Shown: positions 9,542-18,070 of the stretch, piece by piece | How the letters are laid out: every line of letters starts with the position of its first letter | How positions within the stretch are numbered: the stretch's first letter is position 1 | Source of the DNA: Streptomyces violens | GTDB lineage: Bacteria; Actinomycetota; Actinomycetes; Streptomycetales; Streptomycetaceae | NCBI RefSeq assembly: GCF_000717745.1 | Contig: NZ_JOBH01000007.1 | Span: 279,612-343,611 of the forward strand | Reading direction: 5' to 3' | Length of the DNA stretch: 64,000 nucleotides | Translations under genes and position numbers: made by a program | Notes under the pieces: generated by a model | The model's database searches: none | What the model saw: only the letters and a program-made list of their open reading frames with translations | Told to the model about the DNA's origin: nothing

Positions 9542-10803
9542 TTGTAGTCCTTGAGCAGCTTCCGGTAGGCGTCTCCGGTGTTCTTGGCGGCCTGCTCGGG
9601 AGTGGCGCTGCCGGTGAGGACCTTGTTCATCTGGACCTTGATCGGCTCGAAGAGCGAGTTGCCCTCGGCGATCCAGGGGCGCTCGACGGCCTTCTCGACG
9701 GCGGGCCGGAAGAACTTGACCATCTCGTTGTCCTTGACGGACGGCACCTCGTAGACCGACTTGCGGGTCGGCAGCAGGCTCAGCTTCTCGGTGGTCTGCT
9801 GCTGGACCTTGGCGGAGCTCATGTACTTCACGAACTCGTAAGAGGCGTCGAGGTTGCCGGACCCGGCGTAGACGGAGAGGTTCCAGCCGCCCTGCGGGGA
9901 GCCCTGGGCCTTGCTGCCGCCGGGCACGGGCGCGACGCCGAGGTTGCTCTTGTCCTTGAACTCCTTGCCGGCCAGCGCGCCCTCGATGTCCCACGGCCCG
10001 TCGACCGCCATCGCGACGTCGCCGTCCTTGAGGGCCTTGAGCTGGTTCTCCTGGCCGTCGGTGGCATCGGTGACGGCGGCCTTGGAATCGACCAGGTCCT
10101 TGATCGTCTCGAAGGCCCGGACGCCGGCCGGGTCGTCGATGAGGACCTTCTTGCCCTTCGCCTGGACCATGTCGCCGCCCTCGCCGTAGAGGTAGGGCAG
10201 GAACCAGTACGGGTCGTCGCCGCGCAGGTAGAGCGCGGTCGCCCCGGTCTTCGACTTGATCTTCTTGGCGGCGGTCTTCAGCTCGTCGAAGGTCTTGGGG
10301 ACCCCGACGCCCGCCTCCTTCAGCAGCTTCTTGTTGTAGAAGAGGCCAAGGGTGTCGATGACCTGGGGCGCGGCGTAGGTCTTGCCCTTGAAGCGGGTGC
10401 TGCCGGCCGCCTGCTCCAGGAAATCCTCGTTCTTCTCCAGCGCGGGGGTGTTGTCCAGCGGCGCGAGGTAGCCGAGGTTGGCGAAGTCGGCGACCCAGGC
10501 GACCTCGGTACGCATCACGTCCGGCGCGCCGGAGTTGCCGCCGGCCGCGTTCTTGAACTTGGCGTTGGCCTCGCCGAAGGAGAGGTTCACGTACTTGACG
10601 TCGACCTTGGGGTGCTGCTTCTCGAAGCCCTCGGCGAGCTCCTTGAAGGCCCCCTTCTCGGCGGCGTTGGAGACGTCCCAGTAGGTGACGGTGCCCGACA
10701 GCTCACCCCCGCTCTTCTGGTCGCTCCCGCCGTCACCGCCGCAAGCGGTCGCCGTCAGTGCCAGACCCGCGACCAGCGCGGTGGCCGCTATGCCACGTCG
10801 CAT
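9538..10803 (-). CDS. malE: Maltodextrin-binding lipoprotein MalE
   Basis: A 421-aa extracellular solute-binding protein (family 1) that captures maltose and maltodextrins for MalFG. The N-terminus is a lipoprotein signal with lipobox LTATAC, Cys21 being the lipidated residue. The mature part starts with a Gly/Ser/Asp linker and then SGTVTYWDVSNAAEKGAFKELAEGFEKQ, typical of the family. The ATG at 10803 is preceded by AGAAGGAG with 5-nt spacing. It is the first gene of a five-gene operon. The leader contains three tandem 11-bp repeats and, about 115 nt upstream, an inverted CTTGC/GCAAG operator. Confidence 0.95.
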   Translation of the reverse strand: MRRGIAATALVAGLALTATACGGDGGSDQKSGGELSGTVTYWDVSNAAEKGAFKELAEGFEKQHPKVDVKYVNLSFGEANAKFKNAAGGNSGAPDVMRTEVAWVADFANLGYLAPLDNTPALEKNEDFLEQAAGSTRFKGKTYAAPQVIDTLGLFYNKKLLKEAGVGVPKTFDELKTAAKKIKSKTGATALYLRGDDPYWFLPYLYGEGGDMVQAKGKKVLIDDPAGVRAFETIKDLVDSKAAVTDATDGQENQLKALKDGDVAMAVDGPWDIEGALAGKEFKDKSNLGVAPVPGGSKAQGSPQGGWNLSVYAGSGNLDASYEFVKYMSSAKVQQQTTEKLSLLPTRKSVYEVPSVKDNEMVKFFRPAVEKAVERPWIAEGNSLFEPIKVQMNKVLTGSATPEQAAKNTGDAYRKLLKDYK

Positions 10804-10826
10804 GTGAACTCCTTCTGGAAAAGCCC

Positions 10827-10859
10827 GAGATACGTACGAGATACGAACGAGGTACGTAG
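10827..10859 (-). repeat. Three tandem 11-bp repeats in the malE leader
   Basis: On the plus strand the units read GAGATACGTAC (10827-10837), GAGATACGAAC (10838-10848) and GAGGTACGTAG (10849-10859). They follow each other without gap, between the operator and the malE ribosome site. An 11-bp period puts the same groove face forward at each unit, as expected for a protein binding cooperatively, but no known factor is recognised. Confidence 0.7.
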
Positions 10860-10915
10860 GAATCCGCCCGAGAGGGCGTCAGGAACGTAACAGCGGCGAA
10901 AAGAAACCGAAAGAG

Positions 10916-10936
10916 CTTGCGGCAAATTTCTGCAAG
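10916..10936. promoter_or_regulatory. Inverted CTTGC-N11-GCAAG operator between malE and the second glucosidase
   Basis: CTTGC at 10916-10920 and GCAAG at 10932-10936 form an inverted repeat, with a further TTGCAG at 10950-10955. The half-sites match those before the amylase gene. The site lies between divergent malE and alpha-glucosidase genes, so one regulator could control both directions. Confidence 0.6.
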
Positions 10937-11034
10937 ACCACCGGAAGATGTTGCAGCCCGGTTACCTCGACCCGTCACCCCGGCCCCTGCCGGGGCGTTG
11001 ATCATCAGTAGCCCGATCGACCGAAGGACGGCCG

Positions 11035-12669
11035 ATGACCGATGAGCTGACCTTTCCCTCGCCCGCCGCACCGCCGGCCCCGGACCGCCCCGGCACGGGC
11101 TGGTGGCGCGACGCCGTCATCTATCAGATCTACGTACGCTCCTTCGGGGACGGTGACGGTGACGGCGTCGGGGACCTGCCCGGCGCCCGCGCCCGGCTGC
11201 CGTATCTGAAGGAGCTGGGCGCCGACGCCGTCTGGCTGACGCCGTTCTACGCGTCACCGCAGGCCGACGGCGGTTACGACGTCGCCGACCACCGCGCCGT
11301 CGACCCGCTCTTCGGCACCCTCGCCGACGCCGAGGCGTTCCTGGACACCGCCCACGAGCTGGGCCTGCGCGTCATCGTGGACATCGTCCCGAACCACACC
11401 TCCGACCGGCACCCGTGGTTCCGCGACCCGGACCTGGCCCGCGAGCGGTACGTCTTCCGGCCGGGCCGCGGGACGCACGGCGAGCTGCCGCCCAACGACT
11501 GGGAGTCCGTCTTCGGCGGCCCCGCCTGGACCCGCACCGAGCGCGGCGACTGGTACCTCCATCTCTTCGCGCCCGAACAGCCCGACCTGGACTGGGAGCG
11601 CCCCGAAGTGCGGGCCGAGTTCGACGCGATCCTGCGGTTCTGGCTGGACCGCGGCGTCGACGGCTTCCGCATCGACGTCGCGCACGGCATGGTCAAGGCG
11701 CCGGGGCTGCCCAATGTCGGCCGCCGGCAGCAGGCCCGCCTCATCGGCACCGACGTCCTCCCCTTCTTCGACCAGGACGGCGTGCACGAGATCCACCGCC
11801 ACTGGCGCCGGCTGCTGGACTCCTACCGTGGCGAGCGGATCGGCGTCGCCGAGGCCTGGGCCCCCGACGCCGGCCGCCTCGCCCGCTACGTACGCCCCGA
11901 CGAGCTGCACCAGGCGTTCAACTTCCACTTCCTGCAAGCGGACTGGGACGCGGCCGCGCTCCGCCGCGTCATCGACGAGTCGCTGGCCGCCACTTCCCTG
12001 GTCGGCGCGCCCACCACCTGGGTGCTCTCCAACCACGACGTGGTCCGCCACACCACCCGGCTCGGCGGCCTCGCGCGCGCCCGCGCCGCCACCCTCCTCA
12101 TGCTCGCCCTCCCCGGCTCCGCCTACCTCTACCAAGGGGAGGAGCTGGGGCTGCCGGAGGTCACCGAGCTGCCCGACGCGGTCCGCCAGGACCCGGCGTT
12201 CTTCCGCGGCGACGGCCAGGACGGCTTCCGCGACGGCTGCCGGGTGCCGCTCCCCTGGTCCGGTACGGAGGCGCCGTACGGCTTCGGGCCCGGCGGGAGC
12301 TGGCTGCCGCAGCCGCCGGGCTGGGCGGAGCTGACCGTCGAGGCACAGACCGGCACCCCCGGCTCCACGCTGGAGCTGTACCGTGCCGCGCTCGCCTGGC
12401 GCCGCGCGCTGCCCGGCCTCGGCGACGGGCGGATGAGCTGGCTGGACGCGCCGGAGGGGGTACTGGCGCTGCGCCGGCACGGCTTCGTGTGCGTACTGAA
12501 CACCCGCACCCGGCCGGTGGAGGTGTCGGGCGCGGGCCGCCTGCTGCTCGCAAGCGCGCCGCTGCGCACCGAGGACGGCCGGGTGTGCCTGCCCGGCGAA
12601 TCCTGCGCGTGGTGGGCAAGCCGGATCCCGACCGGTAAGGTCGGCTTCCATGACCGCGCGCCTGGCTGA
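11035..12669 (+). CDS. Cytoplasmic alpha-glucosidase (GH13, AglA-like), copy 2
   Basis: A 544-aa paralogue of the enzyme at 6131-7726, colinear over the whole length (WWRDAVIYQIYVRSFGDGDG, ADGGYDVADHRAVDPLFG, PLPWSGTEAPYGF). The catalytic triad is Asp214 (GFRIDVAHG), Glu273 (GVAEAW) and Asp335 (SNHDVV). No signal peptide. The ATG at 11035 has GAAGGA with 6-nt spacing. It is divergent from malE and shares its operator region; its last 20 bases overlap the second LacI gene. The two copies may differ in linkage or chain-length preference, or one may be a backup; the sequence does not decide this. Confidence 0.9.
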   Translation: MTDELTFPSPAAPPAPDRPGTGWWRDAVIYQIYVRSFGDGDGDGVGDLPGARARLPYLKELGADAVWLTPFYASPQADGGYDVADHRAVDPLFGTLADAEAFLDTAHELGLRVIVDIVPNHTSDRHPWFRDPDLARERYVFRPGRGTHGELPPNDWESVFGGPAWTRTERGDWYLHLFAPEQPDLDWERPEVRAEFDAILRFWLDRGVDGFRIDVAHGMVKAPGLPNVGRRQQARLIGTDVLPFFDQDGVHEIHRHWRRLLDSYRGERIGVAEAWAPDAGRLARYVRPDELHQAFNFHFLQADWDAAALRRVIDESLAATSLVGAPTTWVLSNHDVVRHTTRLGGLARARAATLLMLALPGSAYLYQGEELGLPEVTELPDAVRQDPAFFRGDGQDGFRDGCRVPLPWSGTEAPYGFGPGGSWLPQPPGWAELTVEAQTGTPGSTLELYRAALAWRRALPGLGDGRMSWLDAPEGVLALRRHGFVCVLNTRTRPVEVSGAGRLLLASAPLRTEDGRVCLPGESCAWWASRIPTGKVGFHDRAPG

Positions 12670-13771
12670 CATCGCAGTACAGGCGGGTGTCAGCGAGGCC
12701 ACCGTCAGCCGGGTGCTCAACGGCAAGCCCGGCGTCTCCGCCACCACCCGCCAGTCCGTACTCGCCGCACTGGACGTCCTGGGCTATGAGCGCCCGGTAC
12801 GCCTGCGGCAGCGCAGCGCCGGGCTGGTCGGGCTCATCACGCCCGAGCTGGAGAACCCGATCTTCCCGGCGTTCGCGCAGGTCATCGGCCAGGCCCTGAC
12901 CCGCCAGGGGTACACCCCGGTGCTCGCCACGCAGACCCCCGGCGGCTCGACCGAGGACGAGCTGACCGAGATGCTGGTGGACCGCGGCGTGGCCGGCATC
13001 ATCTTCGTCTCCGGGCTGCACGCCGACACCACGGCGGACATGGGCCGGTACGAGGCGCTGCGCGGCCAGGGCGTGCCGTTCGTCCTGATCAACGGTTACT
13101 CGGACAAGGTCCAGGCACCCTTCATCTCCCCGGACGACGGCGTGGCGATCTCCCTCGCGGTCACCCATCTCGCGGCCCTCGGCCACCAGCGGATCGGCCT
13201 CGCGCTCGGCCCGCGCCGCTTCGTGCCGGTACAGCGGAAGATCGAGGGGTTTCTGCGCGCCATGCGCGAGCAGCTCGGGATGGCCGCGGACGAGGCGGCG
13301 GAGCTGGTGCAGCACTCCCTCTACACGCTCGAAGGCGGGCAGGCCGCGGCCGGCGCTCTGCTGGAGCGCGGCTGCACGGCGGTGATCTGCGCGAGCGACA
13401 TGATGGCGCTCGGCGCGATCCGGGCGGCCCGGCAGCGCGGCCTGGAGGTGCCCGACGACGTCTCGGTGGTGGGGTACGACGACTCCCCGCTGATCGCGTT
13501 CACCGACCCGCCGCTGACCACCATCCGGCAGCCGGTGCAGGCCATGGGCCAGGCGGCGGTTCGGGCCCTGCTGGAGGAGGTCGGCGCCGACCTGCCGGAG
13601 AGCCCGTCCGGGACCTCGCGGGCCCCGCTGCGTACGGAGTTCGTCTTCCATCCGGAGCTCGTCGTGCGCGGTTCGACGGCCTCGGCGCGGCGCACGGACC
13701 CCGATGGCGGTGGGGGTATAGCCTCCCCCTCCGGGGCGAGAAAGGGTGTCCAGGACCCGACTCCAGGATGA
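12650..13771 (+). CDS. LacI-family maltose/starch regulator, copy 2
   Basis: A 373-aa LacI/GalR regulator, close paralogue of the protein at 5073-6134: the DNA-binding part is nearly identical ([41 protein letters not shown]), while the sugar-binding half has diverged more. The start ATG lies 20 nt inside the end of the upstream alpha-glucosidase gene, with AAGG 9 nt before it. A Gly-rich tail of about 25 residues (RRTDPDGGGGIAS and on) is absent from copy 1. Near-identical recognition helices predict that both repressors compete for the same CTTGC/GCAAG sites but may answer to different inducers. Confidence 0.88.
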   Translation: MTARLADIAVQAGVSEATVSRVLNGKPGVSATTRQSVLAALDVLGYERPVRLRQRSAGLVGLITPELENPIFPAFAQVIGQALTRQGYTPVLATQTPGGSTEDELTEMLVDRGVAGIIFVSGLHADTTADMGRYEALRGQGVPFVLINGYSDKVQAPFISPDDGVAISLAVTHLAALGHQRIGLALGPRRFVPVQRKIEGFLRAMREQLGMAADEAAELVQHSLYTLEGGQAAAGALLERGCTAVICASDMMALGAIRAARQRGLEVPDDVSVVGYDDSPLIAFTDPPLTTIRQPVQAMGQAAVRALLEEVGADLPESPSGTSRAPLRTEFVFHPELVVRGSTASARRTDPDGGGGIASPSGARKGVQDPTPG

Positions 13772-13807
13772 TCGGGTCTACCCCGATTTCTGGCAGACTG
13801 TCGGGCT

Positions 13808-14686
13808 ATGGGTGATGCCAACGCGAGGATCCTTGACGGCCGGACGAGCGCACCGACACCCCCTCCGCAGCGTTCCGGCCCGCCTCGCGGACGGGCGTCC
13901 GCCGCCCGGGCGCACGGCGTGGCAAGACCTCGCCTGTGGTTCGAGATCCTGCTGATCGCGGTCAGCTACTGGACGTACTCCCTGATCCGCAACGCCGTGC
14001 CGGAGCAGAAGACGCAGGCGCTGAGAAACGCCGACTGGGTCTGGCGGGCCGAGCACAGCATCGGCATCGCCGTCGAACACACCGTCAATCACGCGATGAA
14101 CGCCGTGACCTGGCTGATCGTCGCGATGAACTACTACTACGCCACGCTGCACTTCATCGTCACCGTCGGCGTCCTGGTCTGGCTCTACCGCCGGCACCCC
14201 GGCCGCTACGCCGCCTCCCGGCTGGTCCTCTTCCTCACCACCGCGGTCGCCCTGCTGGGCTACTACTTCTTCCCCCTCGCGCCGCCCCGCCTGATGCCGG
14301 GTGGCCATTTCATCGACACGGTCATGGTGCACGACACCTGGGGCTCGATGGCCTCGGGGAACCTGGCGAGCATGTCGAACCAGTACGCGGCGATGCCCTC
14401 GATGCACATCGGCTGGTCGCTGTGGTGCGGCCTCACCCTCGCGCTGCTGGCGCGGCACACGTGGGTACGGGTGCTGGGCGTGCTGTATCCGGTGCTGACC
14501 CTGCTGGTGATCGTCTCCACCGCCAACCACTTCTGGCTGGACGCGGTGGGCGGCGTGCTCTGCCTGGCGTTCGCCTTCGCGGTGGCCCGCCTCTGGTACG
14601 GCACCACCCTCTCGCGCCTCCCCCGCCTGCCCCGACCGGGCCCGGCCCCGGCGCGTCCGTCGGAACCGAGCCCTTCGGGGGCGTGA
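13808..14686 (+). CDS. PAP2-superfamily membrane phosphatase / inositolphosphotransferase-like protein
   Basis: A 292-aa integral membrane protein. After a Pro/Arg-rich cytoplasmic N-terminus (residues 1-42) there are about six hydrophobic segments. The PAP2-type catalytic motifs are visible: SNQYAAMPSMHIGWSLW (the PSMH motif) and VSTANHFWLDAVGG (the second catalytic His and Asp); the first motif is probably FFPLAPPRLMPGGHF. The arrangement resembles the inositolphosphotransferase (Aur1/Ipt1) branch seen in actinobacteria, acting on lipid phosphates or phosphoinositides in the membrane; the substrate is unknown. It starts 36 nt after the LacI gene with no clear ribosome site, so a leaderless or own promoter (CAGACT at about 13791-13796) is possible. 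Confidence 0.8.
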   Translation: MGDANARILDGRTSAPTPPPQRSGPPRGRASAARAHGVARPRLWFEILLIAVSYWTYSLIRNAVPEQKTQALRNADWVWRAEHSIGIAVEHTVNHAMNAVTWLIVAMNYYYATLHFIVTVGVLVWLYRRHPGRYAASRLVLFLTTAVALLGYYFFPLAPPRLMPGGHFIDTVMVHDTWGSMASGNLASMSNQYAAMPSMHIGWSLWCGLTLALLARHTWVRVLGVLYPVLTLLVIVSTANHFWLDAVGGVLCLAFAFAVARLWYGTTLSRLPRLPRPGPAPARPSEPSPSGA

Positions 14687-14697
14687 CAAACAAGCCC

Positions 14698-14734
14698 GTC
14701 CGGCGATTGAGGACAGCCCGGCGGCAGCCGGGCT
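14698..14734. terminator. Bidirectional terminator inside a dispersed Streptomyces repeat
   Basis: AGCCCGGC (14715-14722) and GCCGGGCT (14727-14734) form an 8-bp hairpin with loop GGCA between two convergent genes. It is preceded by GTCCGGCGATTGAGGAC (14698-14714), which I recognise as the core of a very common Streptomyces intergenic repeat. Confidence 0.65.
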
Positions 14735-14741
14735 CAGCGCG

Positions 14742-16373
14742 TCAGCCCACGCCGCGGTGCACGATGACACCACCAGTCATGGTGAGCGCCACGGGCGCCT
14801 CCCCGACCTCGTCCGCCGGCGCGGAAACGGGGTCCACGCCCAGCGCGGTGAGGTCTGCCCGGAAGCCGACCGCGACGCGCCCCGCATACGACTCCTCGCC
14901 CACCGCCAGCGCCGCATGCGACGTGAGACCCTCCAGTGCCATCTCCCCCGTCAGCGCCTGCTCGACGGTGACCGGCGCGGTCTCCGGCGAGCCGGCCGGG
15001 CGGCGCAGCCGGGCGGTCGCGAGCACGCCGCGCGGGTCGTAGTGCGCGATCGGCCAGTCGGAGCCGAGGACCAGTACGGCGCCCGCGTCCCGCAGATCGC
15101 GGCAGCGCCACGCCCGGGCCGCCCGCTCCTCGCCGACCCGCTTGGACCACTCGTCGGTGTGGTCGGCGCGGGTGTAGGCGGTGTGGGTGGGCTGCATCGA
15201 GGCGGCGACCCCGAGCGCGGCGAACCGCGGGAGCTGCTCGCTCGGCACGGTCTCGATGTGCTCGATGCGGTGCATCCCGCGCTGCGCCTGGTCGCCCAGC
15301 GCCTCGACGGTGTCCAGGACGTGCCGGACGGCCGCGTCCCCGATGGCGTGCGTGGCGGTCCGTACACCGGCCTTCGCGAGGTGGTGCACGGCGCGGGTGT
15401 ACGCGGCGGGATCCGGCCAGAACGCCTCGGTGCCCTGGCCGTGGCAGTCGGCGTGCTCCAGCCAGGCGGTACCGCCCTCGACCGTGCCGTCCATGAAGAA
15501 CTTCACGCCGCCCACCCGCCAGTGGCGCCCGGCCCGCTGCTGAAGCTCGATCAGGTGGTCCAGGGCCGCCTTGTCGGCGCCGGGCATGCACCAGGGTGCG
15601 ATCCGCAGCCGTACCGGCAGTTCGCCGTCGGCCTCGATCCCGGTCAGCACGTCCAGTACGTCCTGGCCCTCCAGGTCCATGACGTGCGCGCCGGTCAGGC
15701 CGGTCGCGGCCATCTCGCCCAGCAGGGTGAGCAGCCGGGCGCGCCGCTCGGCGGCGCTGGGGCGCGGCAGCACGGGCAGCATGAGGTCCATCGCGGCATG
15801 CTCGACGAGGTACCCGGTGGGCCGGCCGTCCGGGTCGCAGACGATCTCGGCGCGCTGGTCGAAGGCGCGCGGCCCGTCGATGCCGGCGGCGGCCAGCGCG
15901 GGGCCCGTGGCCAGCGCGGAGTGTCCGTCGTAGAGGCGGAGGAAGGCGGGCACGCCGCCGAGGGCCGGTTCGATCAGGTCGCGGTGGACGGGCCGGCCGC
16001 CGAAGGTGTTGTGGTCCAGGCCGTACCCCATGACCCACTCGCCGCGGCCGGCCGCACGCGCCGCGCCGGCCAGCGCGTCCCGCAGCCCGTCCAGGTCCCG
16101 GCAGCCGGAGAGGTCCAGCCCGGTGGCCATCTCGCCGCCCCAGATCGGGTGGCTGTGGCCGTCGACCAGCCCGGGGGTGAGGGTGGCCCCGGCCAGGTCG
16201 ATCACCTCGGTGTCCGGGCCGCGCCAGTCCCGTACCTCGTGCTCCTCGCCGACGGCGGCGATCCGGCCGTCCTTGACGGCGACGGCGCTCGCCCAGGGAC
16301 GGGCGGGGTCGAGGGTGCGGACGCGGGCACCGGTCAGGACGGTGTCGGCGGCGGTGCTGCGGGACTCGGACAC
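14742..16373 (-). CDS. YtcJ-like metal-dependent amidohydrolase
   Basis: A 543-aa amidohydrolase_3 family protein. The N-terminal beta-domain (VLTGARVRTLDP, VKDGRIAAVGEE) leads into the first metal motif LVDGHSHPIW (HxH). KFFMDGTVEGGTAWL, THAIGDAA, RIEHIE and VLGSDWPIAHYDP supply further metal and catalytic residues typical of the family. Members hydrolyse amides, carbamates or N-acyl compounds; the substrate is unknown. GTG start at 16373 with AAGGAG 10 nt upstream. It lies 57 nt downstream of an APC permease on the same strand, so the pair may import and hydrolyse an amino acid derivative, under control of the divergent TetR protein (inference). No signal peptide, hence cytoplasmic. Confidence 0.85.
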   Translation of the reverse strand: MSESRSTAADTVLTGARVRTLDPARPWASAVAVKDGRIAAVGEEHEVRDWRGPDTEVIDLAGATLTPGLVDGHSHPIWGGEMATGLDLSGCRDLDGLRDALAGAARAAGRGEWVMGYGLDHNTFGGRPVHRDLIEPALGGVPAFLRLYDGHSALATGPALAAAGIDGPRAFDQRAEIVCDPDGRPTGYLVEHAAMDLMLPVLPRPSAAERRARLLTLLGEMAATGLTGAHVMDLEGQDVLDVLTGIEADGELPVRLRIAPWCMPGADKAALDHLIELQQRAGRHWRVGGVKFFMDGTVEGGTAWLEHADCHGQGTEAFWPDPAAYTRAVHHLAKAGVRTATHAIGDAAVRHVLDTVEALGDQAQRGMHRIEHIETVPSEQLPRFAALGVAASMQPTHTAYTRADHTDEWSKRVGEERAARAWRCRDLRDAGAVLVLGSDWPIAHYDPRGVLATARLRRPAGSPETAPVTVEQALTGEMALEGLTSHAALAVGEESYAGRVAVGFRADLTALGVDPVSAPADEVGEAPVALTMTGGVIVHRGVG

Positions 16374-16430
16374 TGCTTCGGTTCTCCTTGCGAAACGGGT
16401 GCGGGGGGGGCGGCGGTACGGCCGTCGTGG

Positions 16431-17909
16431 TCAGTCGGCGGGCTCGGCGGCGAACTCCGCGTACACCGCGGGGCGGTCGCGGCGGAAGCGCACGGCGATC
16501 AGGACGCCGACGGCGAAGGCGGCGGGGACGGTGAGGACGAGGACGGTGTTGGTCGCGAGGGGGGCCGCGGTCATCAGCCCGATCTTGGCGGTGACCAGCC
16601 AGAGCGCGCCGGCCATCAGCACGGTGGCGGCGATCGGCGCGATCACCGTGCGCCAGCGGCCCTCCTGGTGCCGGATGCGGCGGAAGAAGAACGGGATGGC
16701 GACCGCGGTGATCCCCTGGAGGGTCAACAGGCCCAGCATTCCTGGGGTGTTCATCCACAGCAGCAGTTGCTGGTACGGGTCGGCACCGGCCAGCGCGAAG
16801 CCCGCGACGACGAGCAGCGCCAGCACGCTCTGGAGTACTCCGGCGACGTACGGGGAGCGGTGCTTGGGGTGCACCCTGCCGAGCGCCTTGGGCAGCACGC
16901 CCTCCTGCGCGAGCGCCAGCCCGTACCGGTTGATCGCGTTGTGGAAGGCCAGCTGCGAGGCGAGGATGCTGGTCACGATGAAGACGTGCATCAGGTCGGC
17001 GGCCCAGGCACCGACGTAGTGCGTGGTGGCGGTGAAGAAGAGCCCGGCCGGGTCGGTGGCGACCGCCTTGAGGACCTTCGTACCGCCGAACGCCTGGATG
17101 ACGACCCAGACGCTGAAGGCGTAGAAGAGGCCGAGGAAGCCGACGGCGATGTAGGTGGCGCGCGGGATGGTGCGGCCGGGGTCGCGGGCCTCGCGGCGGT
17201 AGATGGCGGTGGACTCGAAGCCGGTGAAGGCGGCGAAGGCGAAGGCCAGGACCGCGCCGGTGCCGGGGACCAGCACATTGCCGGGCGTGAAGGAGTCCAG
17301 TGCCAGGCCCTCGGCTCCGCCGTCCAGCAGCACCCCGCCGGCCAGCAGCACGAGGATGCCGGTCTCGGCGACCAGCAGGACGCCGAGGACCTTGGCGCCG
17401 AAGTCGATGGAGCGGTACCCCAGGTACCAGATGACGAAGACGCCGCCGAGCGCGATCGGCGGCCACGGCACGTGGATGCCCCAGAGCGCCTCCAGCGCGT
17501 CCTGGGTGCCGGTGGCGAGCAGTCCGTACACGCCGATCTGCATGCCGTTGTACGCGAGCAGCGCCAGCGTGGCGGCGCCGAAGCCGGCCGGACGGCCGAG
17601 GCCCCGGGTGATGAACGCGTAGAAGCCGCCGCCGTGCTTCACGTGCCGGGTCATGGCGGTGAAGCCGACCGCGAAGAGGGCGAGGGTGGCGCCGGCGAGG
17701 AGGTAGCCGACGGGGGCGCCGATGCCGCCGATGCCGATGGCGAGCGGCGCGACGCCGGCCATGACGGTGAGCGGCGCCGCGGCGGAGACCACGAAGAAGG
17801 CGATGTCGGCGACGCCGAGGGTGCCCTTGCGGAGGGCGGGGGCACCCTCGCCGGGTGGTGCGGTGTCGTGCTGTGGCGACCCGTCGCGGGTCCCGGACTC
17901 TACGGCCAT
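16431..17909 (-). CDS. APC-superfamily amino acid/polyamine permease
   Basis: A 492-aa membrane transporter with about 12 hydrophobic segments. The first helix region (GVADIAFFVVSAAAPLTVMAG) and FAFAAFTGFESTAIYRREARDPGRTIPRA are hallmarks of the APC family; the GFES segment belongs to the substrate site. The ATG at 17909 was preferred over upstream in-frame codons because transmembrane homology starts shortly after and AGAAGGG lies about 11 nt before it. Substrate unknown; co-directional with the amidohydrolase and divergent from a TetR regulator, with a palindrome between. Confidence 0.87.
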   Translation of the reverse strand: MAVESGTRDGSPQHDTAPPGEGAPALRKGTLGVADIAFFVVSAAAPLTVMAGVAPLAIGIGGIGAPVGYLLAGATLALFAVGFTAMTRHVKHGGGFYAFITRGLGRPAGFGAATLALLAYNGMQIGVYGLLATGTQDALEALWGIHVPWPPIALGGVFVIWYLGYRSIDFGAKVLGVLLVAETGILVLLAGGVLLDGGAEGLALDSFTPGNVLVPGTGAVLAFAFAAFTGFESTAIYRREARDPGRTIPRATYIAVGFLGLFYAFSVWVVIQAFGGTKVLKAVATDPAGLFFTATTHYVGAWAADLMHVFIVTSILASQLAFHNAINRYGLALAQEGVLPKALGRVHPKHRSPYVAGVLQSVLALLVVAGFALAGADPYQQLLLWMNTPGMLGLLTLQGITAVAIPFFFRRIRHQEGRWRTVIAPIAATVLMAGALWLVTAKIGLMTAAPLATNTVLVLTVPAAFAVGVLIAVRFRRDRPAVYAEFAAEPAD

Positions 17910-17987
17910 GCGCTCTTGCCCTTCTGCTGCGGAAGAGGGGTGGGGCGGCCTGAGACGTACACGGGTGGAACGGCAGCATGACCGCGG

Positions 17988-18014
17988 CGAAAACCTAAAG
18001 CCTTTCGGTTTTCG
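17988..18014. promoter_or_regulatory. Palindromic operator between permease and TetR gene
   Basis: Perfect 8-bp arms CGAAAACC (17988-17995) and GGTTTTCG (18007-18014) flank an inner AAAG-C-CTTT. This nested, AT-richer palindrome stands out from the surrounding GC-rich DNA and lies between divergent genes, the expected place for an operator of the TetR protein. Confidence 0.6.
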
Positions 18015-18070
18015 GCAATGTAGTCGCCGCCGTACGATTCGGGAAGACCTCACGGGCAGGAGAAACGAAC

